The position numbers and the translations under genes are program-made. A stretch of DNA of 64,000 nt. It comes from Pseudomonas hamedanensis (GTDB lineage Bacteria; Pseudomonadota; Gammaproteobacteria; Pseudomonadales; Pseudomonadaceae). The notes beneath the pieces were generated by a model that saw nothing but the letters and a program-made list of their open reading frames with translations, had not been told where the DNA came from and did not search any database. Within the stretch, counting starts at the first letter, position 1; every line of letters starts with the position of its first letter. This document shows positions 39,390 through 49,546 of this stretch, one piece after another. Where the stretch lies: the NCBI RefSeq assembly GCF_014268595.2, contig NZ_CP077091.1, positions 5,981,339 through 6,045,338 on the forward strand, in the 5' to 3' direction.

Positions 39390-41797
39390 CTGCGCCGACT
39401 CACCCCCGCCCCCACATTGAAACCCTGGCCAACGGCCTGCGCGTGACCCTGCGCCATGTGCCGGGCCTCAAGCGCAGTGCCGCCGCATTGCGGGTGGCCG
39501 CTGGCAGTCACGACGTGTCGCTGGCATGGCCGGGGCTGGCGCATTTTCTTGAGCACTTGCTGTTCCTCGGCACCGAGCGTTTTCCCACAGACGAAGGGCT
39601 GATGGCCTACGTGCAACGTCACGGCGGGCAGGTGAATGCCAGCACCCGCGAACGCACCACGGATTTTTTCTTCGAGTTGCCTGTGTCGTCCTTCAGCGCG
39701 GGGCTCGAGCGTCTGTCAGACATGCTCGCCCGGCCACGTATGAATCTGGACGATCAACTGCGTGAACGGGAAGTGCTGCAGGCCGAATTCGTCGCCTGGT
39801 CGCAGGATCCGACAGCGCAACAGCAGTTTGCCTTGTATGAAGGTTTACCAGCGGAGCATCCGTTGCGCGGTTTTCATGCGGGCAATCGGGACAGCTTGCA
39901 GGTCGAATCGCCTGGGTTTCAGTCGGCGCTGAAAGATTTCCATCAGCGGTTTTATCGAACCGGGCAAATGAGCCTCAGTCTGGTCGGTCCGCAGAGTATT
40001 GATGAATTGCGGGAGTTGGCGCGGCAATTCGCAGCGGTGTTGCCGGTTGGGGATAAAGTGGCCCAGACCGCACCGCCACCGCTGACGGTGAAAAGTTATC
40101 AACAGGTTGGCGCTCACGCGAACCTGTTATTCGCTTTCGAGGCTTTGCCCCAGTCATCCGCCGAGGCGATGGCCTTTCTCTGCCATTGGTTGAACAGCGC
40201 CAAAACCGGTGGATTGCTCGCGCACTTGCGCCAGCAAAAACTGGCCGATGGTTTGAAAGCCACGCCGCTCTACCAGTTTGCCGGGCAAGCGCTGCTGCAT
40301 CTTCAATTCCATGCCGACGGCGAGCACTTGAACGCCATTCACGAACAGCTGCTGGATTGGCTGAGCTTCTTCGCCCGTCAGGACTGGACGCCGTTGCGCG
40401 AGGAATACGCCGCCCTGCTTCAGCGCCAGCAGCAAGTCCGCGGCGCGTTGCAACTGGCGCGAATCGACGTCGAGCAGCATGCATTCGGCCTGTCCGAATC
40501 GGCTGCCGCCGCGCTTGAGCGCATCCTGCGGGAAATCGGCGTTGTGGATAACTTCAACGATCAGTGGCACCTGCCCGCAGCCAATCCTTTCTTGCGCGCC
40601 AGTGAACCGCTGGCCAACGCCGGGCTGATTCGCGGCCAGACCAGCGCCCACCGTGGCCTGCGCACCTTCGCCCAGGATCGCTCGCGCAGCCGTCGCGAAC
40701 GGTCGCCTATGCAGTTCAGCCAGGCGCTGCCGGACTGCGGCGATGAAGGCGCGATTTATCTGCGTTGGCAGGTCGAGGCGGCAGCCAGCGTCGATCTGCG
40801 TTCAAGATTACAGCGCAGTCTGCAGCAAACCCGGCAAGACGCGTCCGAAGCCGGCGTGGAGTTGTCTTTCAGCGCCGCAGGTAACCAATGGCTGCTGAAG
40901 ATGACCGGACTTCAGGAACCGATGCCTAGCATCCTTGAGCATGCGCTGAAATGTCTGACGATGATCGAAGCCGTTTCGCCGCGCGATGAGCTACAGATAC
41001 CGTCGATGCCGATCCGCCAACTACTCGAAGCGTTGCCGGAAAAATGCCTGCCCACGATTGAAACCAGCGATGACGCCAATCAGCTGTGGACAACTTCGCG
41101 CTGGGACGGCCTCGCTCTAGGGCTAAATCAACAGACCCAGTCAGCCATGGGTCTGGCGCTGAGCCGCATTCCCGGCACGCCGGACACTCAGCTACCGGTG
41201 ACACCGATCACCCAAGGCCAGTACCAATGGAGCCAGATCAACACGGCCTCCAGCGAACACGCCTTGCTGCTGATCTGCCCGACTGCCAGCCGCGACATCG
41301 CTGATGAAGCAGCATGGCGCCTTCTGGCTCAGTTGTGCCAGACGCCTTTTTATCAGCGCCTGCGTGTCGAACTGCAATTGGGTTACGCCGTATTCAGCGC
41401 GCTGCGCCAGTTGTACGGCAAGACTGCGATTGTCTTTGGCGGGCAATCGCCGACGACTGCGGCGGGCAAGTTGCTCGAATACATTCAGGAGTTTTTCAAC
41501 GGCATTCCCGCGTTGATCGAAACGCTCGATGAAGCAAGCGTCAAGCAGCAGCGCCAAAGCCTCGCCGATCAGTTCGACGACGCCACGCTTTCCACTAAGG
41601 ATGCTGCCGAGTTGCTGTGGCAGGGCAAACTCGCTGGCCATTCGTCGGATTACCGTGAGCAGTTGGTCGCGGCGATCCAGCAGCTGAATCGCCAGGCTTT
41701 GCTCGATGCTGCGCAACGTCTGATTAATGCCGAGGGCGGTTGGCATTGCCTGGCCAATGAATCGATGCCGGACGCCCCATGGCAAGCGGCAAACTGA
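39386..41797 (+). CDS. pqqF: PQQ biosynthesis metallopeptidase PqqF
   Basis: The 803-residue M16-family (pitrilysin-like) zinc protease has the inverted HxxEH motif H53-F-L-E56-H57 and a downstream EREVLQAEF glutamate region. Two M16-like halves follow. It is thought to cut the modified PqqA peptide. ATG 39386 is chosen; a GTG at 39380 is in frame but lies in the same stem. It follows davA by 38 bases and precedes pqqA. Confidence 0.92.
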   Translation: MPAPTHPRPHIETLANGLRVTLRHVPGLKRSAAALRVAAGSHDVSLAWPGLAHFLEHLLFLGTERFPTDEGLMAYVQRHGGQVNASTRERTTDFFFELPVSSFSAGLERLSDMLARPRMNLDDQLREREVLQAEFVAWSQDPTAQQQFALYEGLPAEHPLRGFHAGNRDSLQVESPGFQSALKDFHQRFYRTGQMSLSLVGPQSIDELRELARQFAAVLPVGDKVAQTAPPPLTVKSYQQVGAHANLLFAFEALPQSSAEAMAFLCHWLNSAKTGGLLAHLRQQKLADGLKATPLYQFAGQALLHLQFHADGEHLNAIHEQLLDWLSFFARQDWTPLREEYAALLQRQQQVRGALQLARIDVEQHAFGLSESAAAALERILREIGVVDNFNDQWHLPAANPFLRASEPLANAGLIRGQTSAHRGLRTFAQDRSRSRRERSPMQFSQALPDCGDEGAIYLRWQVEAAASVDLRSRLQRSLQQTRQDASEAGVELSFSAAGNQWLLKMTGLQEPMPSILEHALKCLTMIEAVSPRDELQIPSMPIRQLLEALPEKCLPTIETSDDANQLWTTSRWDGLALGLNQQTQSAMGLALSRIPGTPDTQLPVTPITQGQYQWSQINTASSEHALLLICPTASRDIADEAAWRLLAQLCQTPFYQRLRVELQLGYAVFSALRQLYGKTAIVFGGQSPTTAAGKLLEYIQEFFNGIPALIETLDEASVKQQRQSLADQFDDATLSTKDAAELLWQGKLAGHSSDYREQLVAAIQQLNRQALLDAAQRLINAEGGWHCLANESMPDAPWQAAN

Positions 41798-41916
41798 TCA
41801 TTACCGAGGCCGCAAAGAGCTTTCTCAAAGATTCAGGGGTCATCGCGCTGAAATTTTGAGTAACATAGCCGCCTAACTAATTGGAACATCGTCGCGCTGC
41901 CGTGGACTATACCTAT

Positions 41917-41930
41917 GGATAGCGCTATCC
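41917..41930. promoter_or_regulatory. 14-base perfect palindrome upstream of pqqA
   Basis: GGATAGCGCTATCC is exactly self-complementary and lies 23 bases before the pqqA ATG, between a TATACC-like -10 (about 41908-41913) and the AAGGAGA ribosome binding site. It could be an operator or a short leader hairpin. Confidence 0.5.
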
Positions 41931-41953
41931 CAACCCACAGAAGGAGACACCTC

Positions 41954-42028
41954 ATGGCCTGGACCAAACCTGCTTACACCGACCTGCGTATCGGCTTCGA
42001 AGTCACCATGTACTTCGCCAGCCGCTGA
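41954..42028 (+). CDS. pqqA: PQQ precursor peptide PqqA
   Basis: The 24-residue peptide reads [20 protein letters not shown] then FASR. Glu16 and Tyr20, in the E-x-x-x-Y arrangement, are the residues joined to form pyrroloquinoline quinone. AAGGAG lies 8 bases upstream of the ATG. It is followed by a terminator-like hairpin before pqqB, which fits the need for excess peptide. Confidence 0.98.
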   Translation: MAWTKPAYTDLRIGFEVTMYFASR

Positions 42029-42055
42029 GTTCTGCTTACGTAGAATTGCAGTGCA

Positions 42056-42085
42056 ACGCCTCGGCTCGCCGGGGCGTTTTATTTT
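42056..42085 (+). terminator. Partial terminator between pqqA and pqqB
   Basis: ACGCC-T-CGGC-TC-GCCG-G-GGCGT forms a stem broken by one T-G mismatch position, followed by TTTATTTT. It would lower pqqB-E expression relative to pqqA. Confidence 0.75.
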
Positions 42086-42109
42086 CCGCGTTGAAATGAT
42101 GGAGCGTTC

Positions 42110-43021
42110 ATGTTCGTCCAGATTCTGGGTTCGGCCGCCGGTGGCGGTTTTCCGCAGTGGAACTGCAACTGCGTCAACTGCACAGGCTTTCGCGACGGCA
42201 GCCTGAATGCCAAGGCCCGCACCCAATCGTCCATCGCCCTTTCCGATGACGGCGTGAACTGGGTGTTGTGCAACGCCTCGCCGGACATCCGCGCGCAACT
42301 GCAAAGCTTTGCCCCGATGCAACCGGGCCGCGCCCTGCGCGACACCGGCATCAGCGCGATCATCCTGATGGACAGCCAGATCGACCACACCACCGGCCTG
42401 CTCAGCCTGCGCGAAGGCTGCCCGCATCAGGTCTGGTGCACAGACATGGTCCACGAAGACCTGAACACCGGTTTCCCCCTGTTCAAGATGCTCACGCACT
42501 GGAACGGCGGCTTGAACTGGAACCGTATCGAACTCGATCAGAGCTTCGCCGTCGCAGCATGCCCGAACCTGCGCTTCACCCCACTGCCATTGCGCAGCGC
42601 CGCACCGCCCTATTCGCCGCATCGTTTCGATCCGCATCCGGGTGACAACATCGGTTTGATCGTCGAAGACCTCAACACAGGTGGCAAGCTGTTCTACGCG
42701 CCGGGATTGGGCAAGGTCGATGCGCCGCTGCTGGAAATCATGGCGGGCAGCGATTGCCTGTTGGTCGACGGCACGCTGTGGGACGACGACGAAATGCAGC
42801 GCCGTGGCGTCGGCACCCGCACCGGTCGCGAAATGGGCCACCTGGCGCAGAACGGCCCCGGCGGCATGCTCGAAGTTCTGGAGCAGTTGCCCGAGCAGCG
42901 CAAGGTGCTTATCCACATCAACAACACCAACCCGATTCTTGACGAGGATTCGCCGCAGCGCGCGGAGTTGGCTCGGCGTAATGTTGAGGTGGCGTTTGAT
43001 GGCATGAGTATTGTGCTGTAG
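42110..43021 (+). CDS. pqqB: PQQ biosynthesis protein PqqB
   Basis: The 303-residue metallo-beta-lactamase-fold protein has the PqqB N-terminus [20 protein letters not shown] and the metal-region motif [14 protein letters not shown]. It acts as an iron-dependent hydroxylase on the diamino-acid intermediate, according to work on homologues. Confidence 0.96.
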   Translation: MFVQILGSAAGGGFPQWNCNCVNCTGFRDGSLNAKARTQSSIALSDDGVNWVLCNASPDIRAQLQSFAPMQPGRALRDTGISAIILMDSQIDHTTGLLSLREGCPHQVWCTDMVHEDLNTGFPLFKMLTHWNGGLNWNRIELDQSFAVAACPNLRFTPLPLRSAAPPYSPHRFDPHPGDNIGLIVEDLNTGGKLFYAPGLGKVDAPLLEIMAGSDCLLVDGTLWDDDEMQRRGVGTRTGREMGHLAQNGPGGMLEVLEQLPEQRKVLIHINNTNPILDEDSPQRAELARRNVEVAFDGMSIVL

Positions 43022-43032
43022 CGCATGACCCC

Positions 43033-43107
43033 TTCGCGAGCAGGCTCGCTCCCACGGGGGTTTTGTGTACGCCGCAGATCCAATGTGGGAGCGAGCTTGC
43101 TCGCGAA
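43033..43107. repeat. REPIN inside the pqq operon
   Basis: 23-base arms TTCGCGAGCAGGCTCGCTCC-CAC (43033-43055) and GTGGGAGCGAGCTTGCTCGC-GAA (43085-43107) are inverted with one mismatched position. The pair separates pqqB from pqqC and could stabilise the upstream message. Confidence 0.88.
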
Positions 43108-43159
43108 AGCGCCCGAATAGACACCCAGGATTTCAACGGTTGTTCCCCGGAGAACCGCA

Positions 43160-43912
43160 ATGACCGACACCCCGCTGTCCCCCGCCGAATTCGAAGCGGC
43201 CCTGCGCGCCAAAGGCGCCTATTACCACATCTACCACCCCTACCACGTGGCGATGTACGAAGGCCGGGCGACCCGCGAGCAGATTCAGGGCTGGGTCGCC
43301 AACCGTTTCTACTATCAGGTGAACATCCCCCTGAAAGACGCGGCGATTCTCGCCAACTGCCCGGATCGGGAAATCCGCCGCGAGTGGATTCAGCGCTTGC
43401 TCGACCACGACGGCGCGCCCGGTGAAGACGGCGGTATCGAAGCCTGGCTGCGTCTGGGCCAGGCTGTCGGCCTCGATCCAGATCAATTGCGCTCGCAAGA
43501 GCTGGTGCTGCCCGGCGTGCGTTTCGCCGTCGATGCCTACGTCAACTTCGCCCGCCGCGCCAGTTGGCAGGAAGCGGCCAGCAGCTCGCTGACCGAGCTG
43601 TTCGCGCCGCAGATCCACCAGTCGCGCCTCGACAGTTGGCCGCAGCATTACCCGTGGATCGATCCGGCCGGTTACGAATATTTCCGCACCCGCCTCGGCC
43701 AGGCGCGCCGTGACGTCGAACATGGGCTGGCGATCACGCTGGAGCATTACAAGACCCGCGAAGGCCAGGAGCGCATGCTGGAAATTCTCCAGTTCAAACT
43801 GGACATTCTTTGGAGCATGCTCGATGCCATGAGCATGGCCTACGAACTGAACCGACCGCCGTATCACAGCGTGACCGAACAACGGGTCTGGCATAAAGGA
43901 ATCACCTTATGA
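43160..43912 (+). CDS. pqqC: Pyrroloquinoline-quinone synthase
   Basis: The 250-residue helical oxidase has [20 protein letters not shown] near the N-terminus and the C-terminal [20 protein letters not shown]. It performs the final ring closure and eight-electron oxidation. Its stop overlaps the pqqD start by 4 bases. Confidence 0.97.
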   Translation: MTDTPLSPAEFEAALRAKGAYYHIYHPYHVAMYEGRATREQIQGWVANRFYYQVNIPLKDAAILANCPDREIRREWIQRLLDHDGAPGEDGGIEAWLRLGQAVGLDPDQLRSQELVLPGVRFAVDAYVNFARRASWQEAASSSLTELFAPQIHQSRLDSWPQHYPWIDPAGYEYFRTRLGQARRDVEHGLAITLEHYKTREGQERMLEILQFKLDILWSMLDAMSMAYELNRPPYHSVTEQRVWHKGITL

Positions 43913-44184
43913 GTTTCGACCGCACCTGGACACCGAAATGGCGCCCCGGCTACCGGTTTCAGTACGAACCGGCGCAGAAAGGCCATGTGCTGTTGTATCC
44001 GGAGGGCATGATCAAACTGAACGACAGCGCCGCGCTGATCGGTGGCTTGATTGATGGCGAACGCGATGTTGCCGCAGTCATCGCCAAGCTCGAAGAGCAG
44101 TTCCCCGACGTGCCTGAGCTTGGTGATGACATCGAGCAATTCATGGAGGTTGCCCGTGCAGAGCACTGGATCACCCTTGACTGA
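43909..44184 (+). CDS. pqqD: PqqA-binding chaperone PqqD
   Basis: The 91-residue RiPP recognition protein has [20 protein letters not shown] and [18 protein letters not shown]. It presents PqqA to the radical SAM enzyme PqqE. It overlaps pqqC by 4 and pqqE by 29 bases. Confidence 0.96.
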   Translation: MSFDRTWTPKWRPGYRFQYEPAQKGHVLLYPEGMIKLNDSAALIGGLIDGERDVAAVIAKLEEQFPDVPELGDDIEQFMEVARAEHWITLD

Positions 44185-45316
44185 TCTGCCGGCAAAACCT
44201 GAAGTCGGCCTGCCGCTGTGGCTGCTCGCCGAGCTGACTTACCGCTGCCCGCTGCAATGCCCATACTGCTCCAATCCACTGGATTTCGCCGAGCAAGGCA
44301 AAGAGCTGAGCACCGAGCAGTGGATCAAGGTTTTCCGTGAAGCGCGGGAGATGGGCGCCGCGCAACTGGGCTTTTCCGGTGGCGAACCGTTGGTGCGCCA
44401 GGACCTCGCCGAGCTGATTCGCGAAGCGCGGCAGTTGGGTTTCTACACCAATCTGATCACCTCTGGTATCGGTCTGACCGAGCAGAAAATCAGCGATTTC
44501 AAAAAGGCCGGGCTCGATCACATTCAGATCAGCTTCCAGGCCAGTGACGAGCAAGTGAACAACCTGCTCGCCGGTTCGAAAAAAGCCTTCGCGCAGAAGC
44601 TGGAAATGGCCCGGGCGGTAAAGGCCCACGGCTATCCGATGGTGCTGAACTTCGTCACCCATCGGCACAACATCGACAAGATCGACCGCATCATCGAGCT
44701 GTGCATTGCGCTGGAAGCCGACTTCGTCGAACTCGCCACCTGCCAGTTCTACGGCTGGGCGCAGCTCAATCGAGTCGGCTTGTTGCCGACCCAGGAACAA
44801 TTGGTCCGCGCCGAACGCATCACCAACGAATACCGGGCGAAACTGGAAGCCGAAGGGCATCCGTGCAAGCTGATTTTCGTCACTCCGGACTACTACGAAG
44901 AACGCCCGAAAGCCTGCATGAACGGCTGGGGCAGTATCTTCCTGACCGTGACCCCGGACGGCACCGCCCTGCCCTGCCATGGCGCCCGTCAGTTGCCGGT
45001 GCAATTTCCCAACGTGCGCGATCACAGCATGCAACACATCTGGTACGACTCGTTCGGCTTCAACCGCTTCCGCGGTTACGACTGGATGCCGGAGCCGTGC
45101 CGCTCGTGCGACGAGAAAGAAAAAGATTTCGGCGGCTGCCGCTGCCAGGCCTTCATGCTCACCGGCGATGCCAGCAATGCCGACCCGGTGTGCAGCAAGT
45201 CCGAACATCACGGCGTGATCCTCAAGGCCCGCGAAGAAGCCGAGACCGCCACTCAAACCATTGAACAACTGGCCTTTCGCAATGAACGAAACTCGCGCCT
45301 CATCGCCAAGGGCTGA
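44156..45316 (+). CDS. pqqE: Radical SAM PqqA cross-linking enzyme PqqE
   Basis: The 386-residue enzyme begins at GTG 44156, with GGAGG 7 bases upstream. The cluster-binding CxxxCxxC is C31-C35-C38 ([12 protein letters not shown]). A C-terminal SPASM region has [30 protein letters not shown]. It forms the Glu-Tyr bond in PqqA. Its end overlaps the next gene by 35 bases. Confidence 0.97.
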   Translation: MQSTGSPLTDLPAKPEVGLPLWLLAELTYRCPLQCPYCSNPLDFAEQGKELSTEQWIKVFREAREMGAAQLGFSGGEPLVRQDLAELIREARQLGFYTNLITSGIGLTEQKISDFKKAGLDHIQISFQASDEQVNNLLAGSKKAFAQKLEMARAVKAHGYPMVLNFVTHRHNIDKIDRIIELCIALEADFVELATCQFYGWAQLNRVGLLPTQEQLVRAERITNEYRAKLEAEGHPCKLIFVTPDYYEERPKACMNGWGSIFLTVTPDGTALPCHGARQLPVQFPNVRDHSMQHIWYDSFGFNRFRGYDWMPEPCRSCDEKEKDFGGCRCQAFMLTGDASNADPVCSKSEHHGVILKAREEAETATQTIEQLAFRNERNSRLIAKG

Positions 45317-47090
45317 GCCTTTCAGCGCCGCCCAGGCCGTCGCCGCCGGGACCGACTTCGCCGAATTGCAGCTTGGCGCCCACGGCTTGTTCTGGAATGA
45401 ATATCGCCCCGAGGATGCGGCCTGCCGCATCTGGCATTGGCGCGACGGCGTGGCGAAACGTCTGACACCCGATGGTTTCAGCGTACGCAGCCGTGTGTAC
45501 GAATACGGCGGTGGAGCGTTTTGTCTGACGCCTGACGGTGTGGTTTTCGTCAATGAAGCGGATCAACAGCTGTATCGGCAGACGCTGGAGAGTGAGCCGC
45601 AAGCGCTGACTTCGGCTGATTGCCGTTATGGCGATCTGCATTTCGCCAATGGTCGGATCCTGGCGGTCGAAGAGCAGCAGGATCAGCATCGCCTGGTGGC
45701 AATCGATTTGGTGAGCGGCGCACGGCAGGTCCTGGCCGAGGGCGCCGATTTTTATGCGGCGCCGACGCTCAGCCCGGATGGCCAGCGTCTGGCATGGGTC
45801 GAGTGGAGCCGGCCGCATCAGCCGTGGACCTCGACACGCCTGATGATCGCTGTCGGTGATTTTTCCGTGCCTCGCTGTGTCGCCGGCGACCAGATAGAAG
45901 AGTCGATCCAGCAGCCGCGTTTTGACGCCCATGGCCGTTTGTATTGCCTCACTGATCGTGGCGGATTCTGGCAACCGTGGGGCGAAACGTGCGACGGACT
46001 GCAAGCGCTGTCCAGTGCCACAGCCGATCATGCACCCGCGCCGTGGCAACTGGGCGGCTGCACCTGGTTACCTGTCGGCGATTGCGTTCTAGCCAGTTGG
46101 ATCGAAGATGGCTTTGGGCGTTTGACTCTCGGCAATCGGGACTTCACCGGCGATTACAGCCGCTTCCGCCATCTGGCGCTGGATGAGCAGTTCATCTACT
46201 GCATCGCCGCGTCACCGCTCAGCCCTTCTGCGGTGATTGCCATTGATCGAGCGACGGGCGCAGTGAATGTTTTGGCGGGTGGCGTGGCTCCATTGCCCGA
46301 CGAACGCATCAGCCGCCCGCAAACCTTGCGCTATCCCAGCGGTTCGGGCGAGGCGCACGGCTTCTTTTATCCGGCCATGAGCGATGAGCCAAAACCGCCG
46401 CTGGTGGTGTTCATCCACGGCGGCCCGACGTCGGCCTGCTACCCGATACTCGATCCGCGCATTCAGTACTGGACACAACGTGGCTTCGCCGTCGCCGACC
46501 TCAACTATCGCGGCAGCAGCGGTTATGGCCGCGAATACCGCCAAGCATTGCACCTGCGCTGGGGCGAGGTGGATGTCGAGGATGCTTGCGCGGTGGTCGG
46601 CTACCTGGCGGAACAGGGTCTGATCGACGGCAACTGCGCGTTTATTCGTGGTGGCAGCGCAGGCGGCTATACGACTTTGTGCGCACTGGCGTTCAGGCAG
46701 GTTTTCCGCGCAGGCGCCAGCCTCTACGGCGTCAGCGACCCGGTCGCATTGGCCCGGGCCACGCACAAGTTCGAAGGCGATTACCTGGACTGGCTGATCG
46801 GCGATCCCGGGCAGGACGCCGAACGCTACGCCGCCCGCACTCCGCTGTTGCATGCGAACAACATTCGCGTGCCGGTGATTTTCTTTCAAGGTGAGCTGGA
46901 TGCCGTGGTCGTGCCACAACAGACCCGCGACATGGTTGCGGCGCTCGAGCAAAACGGTATTGGCGTCGAAGCGCATTACTACCCCGACGAACGCCACGGC
47001 TTTCGCCGCGCGACCAATCAGGCGCATGCGCTGGAACAGGAGTGGACATTTTATCGGCGGGTAATGGGATCAGAGCTTGCTCAGAATTAG
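45282..47090 (+). CDS. pqqM: S9 prolyl oligopeptidase-like peptidase, pqqM-like
   Basis: The 602-residue protein has an N-terminal beta-propeller and a C-terminal alpha/beta hydrolase. The likely triad is S459 ([10 protein letters not shown]), D540 ([10 protein letters not shown]) and H572 (YPDERHGF). The ATG at 45282 is preferred over one at 45261; both overlap pqqE. Pseudomonas pqq clusters often carry such a peptidase after pqqE, reported as pqqM in P. fluorescens B16. It may help degrade processed PqqA. Confidence 0.85.
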   Translation: MNETRASSPRAEPFSAAQAVAAGTDFAELQLGAHGLFWNEYRPEDAACRIWHWRDGVAKRLTPDGFSVRSRVYEYGGGAFCLTPDGVVFVNEADQQLYRQTLESEPQALTSADCRYGDLHFANGRILAVEEQQDQHRLVAIDLVSGARQVLAEGADFYAAPTLSPDGQRLAWVEWSRPHQPWTSTRLMIAVGDFSVPRCVAGDQIEESIQQPRFDAHGRLYCLTDRGGFWQPWGETCDGLQALSSATADHAPAPWQLGGCTWLPVGDCVLASWIEDGFGRLTLGNRDFTGDYSRFRHLALDEQFIYCIAASPLSPSAVIAIDRATGAVNVLAGGVAPLPDERISRPQTLRYPSGSGEAHGFFYPAMSDEPKPPLVVFIHGGPTSACYPILDPRIQYWTQRGFAVADLNYRGSSGYGREYRQALHLRWGEVDVEDACAVVGYLAEQGLIDGNCAFIRGGSAGGYTTLCALAFRQVFRAGASLYGVSDPVALARATHKFEGDYLDWLIGDPGQDAERYAARTPLLHANNIRVPVIFFQGELDAVVVPQQTRDMVAALEQNGIGVEAHYYPDERHGFRRATNQAHALEQEWTFYRRVMGSELAQN

Positions 47091-47100
47091 CGGTGCCTCA

Positions 47101-47175
47101 TTCGCGAGCAGGCTCGCTCCCACATAGGACTTATGTACAACACAGATCCAGTGTGGGAGCGAGCCTGCTCGCGAA
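47101..47175. repeat. REPIN after pqqM
   Basis: Perfect 24-base arms lie at 47101-47124 (TTCGCGAGCAGGCTCGCTCC...) and 47152-47175. The pair is between the convergent pqqM and the small Pmp3 gene. Confidence 0.9.
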
Positions 47176-47200
47176 AGCTATCTAATCGACGCTGCCGAAC

Positions 47201-47359
47201 TTAGCGCTTGGCAATGATATACACCGCATGCACGATGCCCGGAATGTAGCCACACAACGTCAGCAAAATGTTCAACCAGAACGCCCCGCCAAACCCGACC
47301 TGCAAAAACACGCCCAGTGGCGGCAACAGAATAGCGATGATGATGCGAATGAAATCCAT
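47201..47359 (-). CDS. Pmp3/YqaE small membrane protein
   Basis: The 52-residue protein MDFIRIIIAILLPPLGVFLQ...HAVYIIAKR has the Pmp3 pattern of two spans joined by GFGGAFWLNILLTLCGYIPG. AGGAG lies 8 bases upstream of ATG 47359. The family is stress-induced in bacteria, fungi and plants and affects membrane potential. Confidence 0.92.
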   Translation of the reverse strand: MDFIRIIIAILLPPLGVFLQVGFGGAFWLNILLTLCGYIPGIVHAVYIIAKR

Positions 47360-47454
47360 GGGGCAGCTCCTGAATGGGGGTTGGCTCGCCTGAGCCATAC
47401 AAGCTAATCGACCAGCGCCGTTCGTCAGGGTTCACTGCAATAGCTGCACCAGAC

Positions 47455-47775
47455 TCAAGCCAGAATTTTCAGTCCATGTTTCTGCACGATGCTCAGCAAC
47501 TTCAGAGCCATTCCGCTGGGATGTTTGTCACCCGACTCCCATTGTTTTACTGTCGATGCACTGGTGTTCAGATACCGTGCAAACACCGGTTGGCTGACTT
47601 TGTTGCGCTCGCGGAGTGCCTTTATTTCCTCGGCCGGGATCGCTGCAGGTACCGATGCCAGACAGGACTCATCGAACTCCCGCATCGTTGCCTTGCTAAT
47701 GGCTCCGACAGCAAGTAACGCACCGGCTGATCCGTGTATCGATTCAAAGACTTCACTTTTGAATTTCTTGCTCAT
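47455..47775 (-). CDS. HigA-like helix-turn-helix antitoxin, apparently orphaned
   Basis: The 106-residue protein has an N-terminal toxin-binding part (MSKKFKSEVFESIHGSAGAL) and a C-terminal HTH (KVSQPVFARYLNTSASTVKQ then WESGDKHPSG). It is a full-length member of the family encoded after a RelE/HigB-type toxin. Its start overlaps the toxin remnant by 23 bases, the normal arrangement. Since the toxin is cut, it may now act only as a repressor. Confidence 0.85.
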   Translation of the reverse strand: MSKKFKSEVFESIHGSAGALLAVGAISKATMREFDESCLASVPAAIPAEEIKALRERNKVSQPVFARYLNTSASTVKQWESGDKHPSGMALKLLSIVQKHGLKILA

Positions 47776-47995
47776 GAAATATCTCCACAAATTCCTTCAT
47801 CGCCAACAAATCTCCGATTTGCTCTTCGGTCAGTTGCGCATAGACCTTCGCCAACTTACGTAAATCCCTTAATTCAATTGGGGTGATATTGCTCTGATCC
47901 TGTTTGGCGAACAGTACCTGATAGATCCAATAATGCCCGCCCTTTGCCAAGACAATCGAACGGTGACGGTTAGCAGCTCTAAATCCCATCTGCAA
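47753..47995 (-). pseudogene. RelE/HigB-like toxin lacking its N-terminal part
   Basis: The readable 78-80 residues (GFRAANRHRSIVLAKGGHYW to HEQEIQK) match the middle and C-terminus of the family, where KxGHRxFFLYGFAKNxRxNI is usual; here it is WIYQVLFAKQDQSNI. About 50 N-terminal residues, including the K-K-R segment, are missing. The frame upstream runs straight into the terminator of the aminotransferase gene. No ribosome binding site precedes the possible TTG or ATG starts. Confidence 0.75.
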
Positions 47996-48006
47996 AACCC
48001 GGCCAC

Positions 48007-48046
48007 AAAAAAACGCCCCACGCCAAAAGAATCAGGCGTGGGGCGT
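48007..48046 (-). terminator. Intrinsic terminator of the aminotransferase gene
   Basis: On the minus strand ACGCCCCACGCC and GGCGTGGGGCGT form a perfect 12-bp stem, followed by seven T. It begins 47 bases after the aminotransferase stop and abuts the truncated toxin remnant. Confidence 0.93.
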
Positions 48047-48093
48047 GCGTTATACCGCGAGACGGTTCTTTCAGTTCGGCAGTGCTTGCCAGC

Positions 48094-49377
48094 TCAGACG
48101 GCTATCCCCTTGCGGCATTGCATCTGTGCCGTGCGTACGCGGGAGAAAGCGCGACCCAACCGCAGAAGCATTTCATCGATGTTGGCTTTGCTGACGGTGA
48201 GGGCCGGAGTGAAGCGCAGGCAATCGGCTTGTGCGGCGCTGAGTATCAGGCCTTCGTGCAGCGCGGCGTGGACGACCGCCTCGGCGCAGTCTTCGGACAG
48301 GGTCAGTCCATAAAACAGGCCCTGGCCGCGCAATTCGCCATGGCCGTAGCGCTGCGCCAATCGCGCGAGGCCCGCGCGCAGATGCTGGCCTTGGTCGTTG
48401 ATCTGCTGGAGGAAGCTACGGTCGTGCACGCTGTCGAGCACCACCAGGCCGGCCGCGGTTATCAGTGCGTTGCCGTGATGCGTGCCGCCCAGTTCGCCGA
48501 CGGCGAAGCAACAGGCCTTGCCGCGGGCCAACAGTGCCGCCAACGGCACACCGCCGCCCAGGCCTTTGCCGAGCACGACGATATCGGCGCGTACGCCATA
48601 GGACTGCTCGGCGAGCAGGCTGCCGCAACGCCCGATACCGGTCTGCACTTCGTCGAGTATCAACAGAATGCCCAACTCGCGACACAGTCTCTCGACGCCT
48701 TTGAGGTAGTGCTCGGTCGCCGGTACAACGCCGGCATCGCTCTGGATCGGCTCGAGCATGATCGCAACAGTCTGCGCATCGACCGCCGCATGCAGTGCTG
48801 GCAAGTCGTTGAAGGGCACCGGATCGAAACCCGGTAGCAACGGCGCAAAGCGATTGTGCAGATTGTCGCTGTCCGATGCCGAGAGCGTCGCCAGGCTGCG
48901 CCCATGGCAACCTTGCTTCGCGACGATGATGCGCGAGGCACCGCCGCGGTGCAGTTGCCCCCATTTTCGCGCCAGTTTGATCGCGGCTTCACAGGCTTCG
49001 CTGCCACTGTTGAGCAGATACGCCTGATCGCTGGCGGTGCTGGCGCACAGGCGTTCGGCCAGGCTGAGCATGCCGCGATTGTGCAGATTGAAACCGGGAT
49101 TGATCAGCGCCTGAGCCTGGCTGGCGATCGCCTTGACCAGTGCCGAAGGGCTATGGCCAAGGCTGTTCGCACCGCCGGCCTGAGAGAAATCCAGATAGGC
49201 ACGGTCGTGACTGTCCCACAGCCAGGAGCCCTGCCCGCGAACGAAGACCTGCCGGGGACGTTCGACGCTGGGCATCAGCCGCTCGGCGCTCAGCGTATCG
49301 CTGTCTGCCAATTGCGCAACCTCGCTGGCGAGGTCATCAAGACTCGGCGCCTGACGCCGCAAACTGAACAGATTCAT
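48094..49377 (-). CDS. Class-III PLP-dependent aminotransferase, pqqI-like
   Basis: The 427-residue enzyme has the fold-type I motifs LLNSGSEACEAAIKLAR, LDEVQTGIGRCG (D242) and VLGKGLGGGVPLAALL with the PLP lysine K271. The family covers acetylornithine, 4-aminobutyrate and diaminobutyrate aminotransferases; the substrate cannot be read from sequence. It is divergent from a LysR gene. In P. fluorescens B16 an aminotransferase and a regulator were counted in the extended pqq set (pqqI, pqqH), and the place fits. Confidence 0.85.
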   Translation of the reverse strand: MNLFSLRRQAPSLDDLASEVAQLADSDTLSAERLMPSVERPRQVFVRGQGSWLWDSHDRAYLDFSQAGGANSLGHSPSALVKAIASQAQALINPGFNLHNRGMLSLAERLCASTASDQAYLLNSGSEACEAAIKLARKWGQLHRGGASRIIVAKQGCHGRSLATLSASDSDNLHNRFAPLLPGFDPVPFNDLPALHAAVDAQTVAIMLEPIQSDAGVVPATEHYLKGVERLCRELGILLILDEVQTGIGRCGSLLAEQSYGVRADIVVLGKGLGGGVPLAALLARGKACCFAVGELGGTHHGNALITAAGLVVLDSVHDRSFLQQINDQGQHLRAGLARLAQRYGHGELRGQGLFYGLTLSEDCAEAVVHAALHEGLILSAAQADCLRFTPALTVSKANIDEMLLRLGRAFSRVRTAQMQCRKGIAV

Positions 49378-49546
49378 GGATAAAAACCTCGCTTGAGGTT
49401 TTTTGAACTGCCTATGTAAAGACTCGGTATGCGAACGCTATTCATCGCGCTTTCTGGCCCTGTAAGCCTTACGAATGCGTTTAGACTAGGCTCACGGGCG
49501 GCTTCAGGCCATTTCGATTTCCCAGCATTTTCGATAAGCCTTACTT

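Noticed and set aside
43025..43110. CRISPR-like repeats from the many similar palindromes
   Set aside because: The units are scattered singly or as inverted pairs, without regular spacers or cas genes. They are REP/REPIN elements.
47178..47435. An 85-codon frame overlapping the Pmp3 gene
   Set aside because: It is an out-of-frame shadow. The overlapping 52-residue frame has the family pattern and a proper ribosome binding site.
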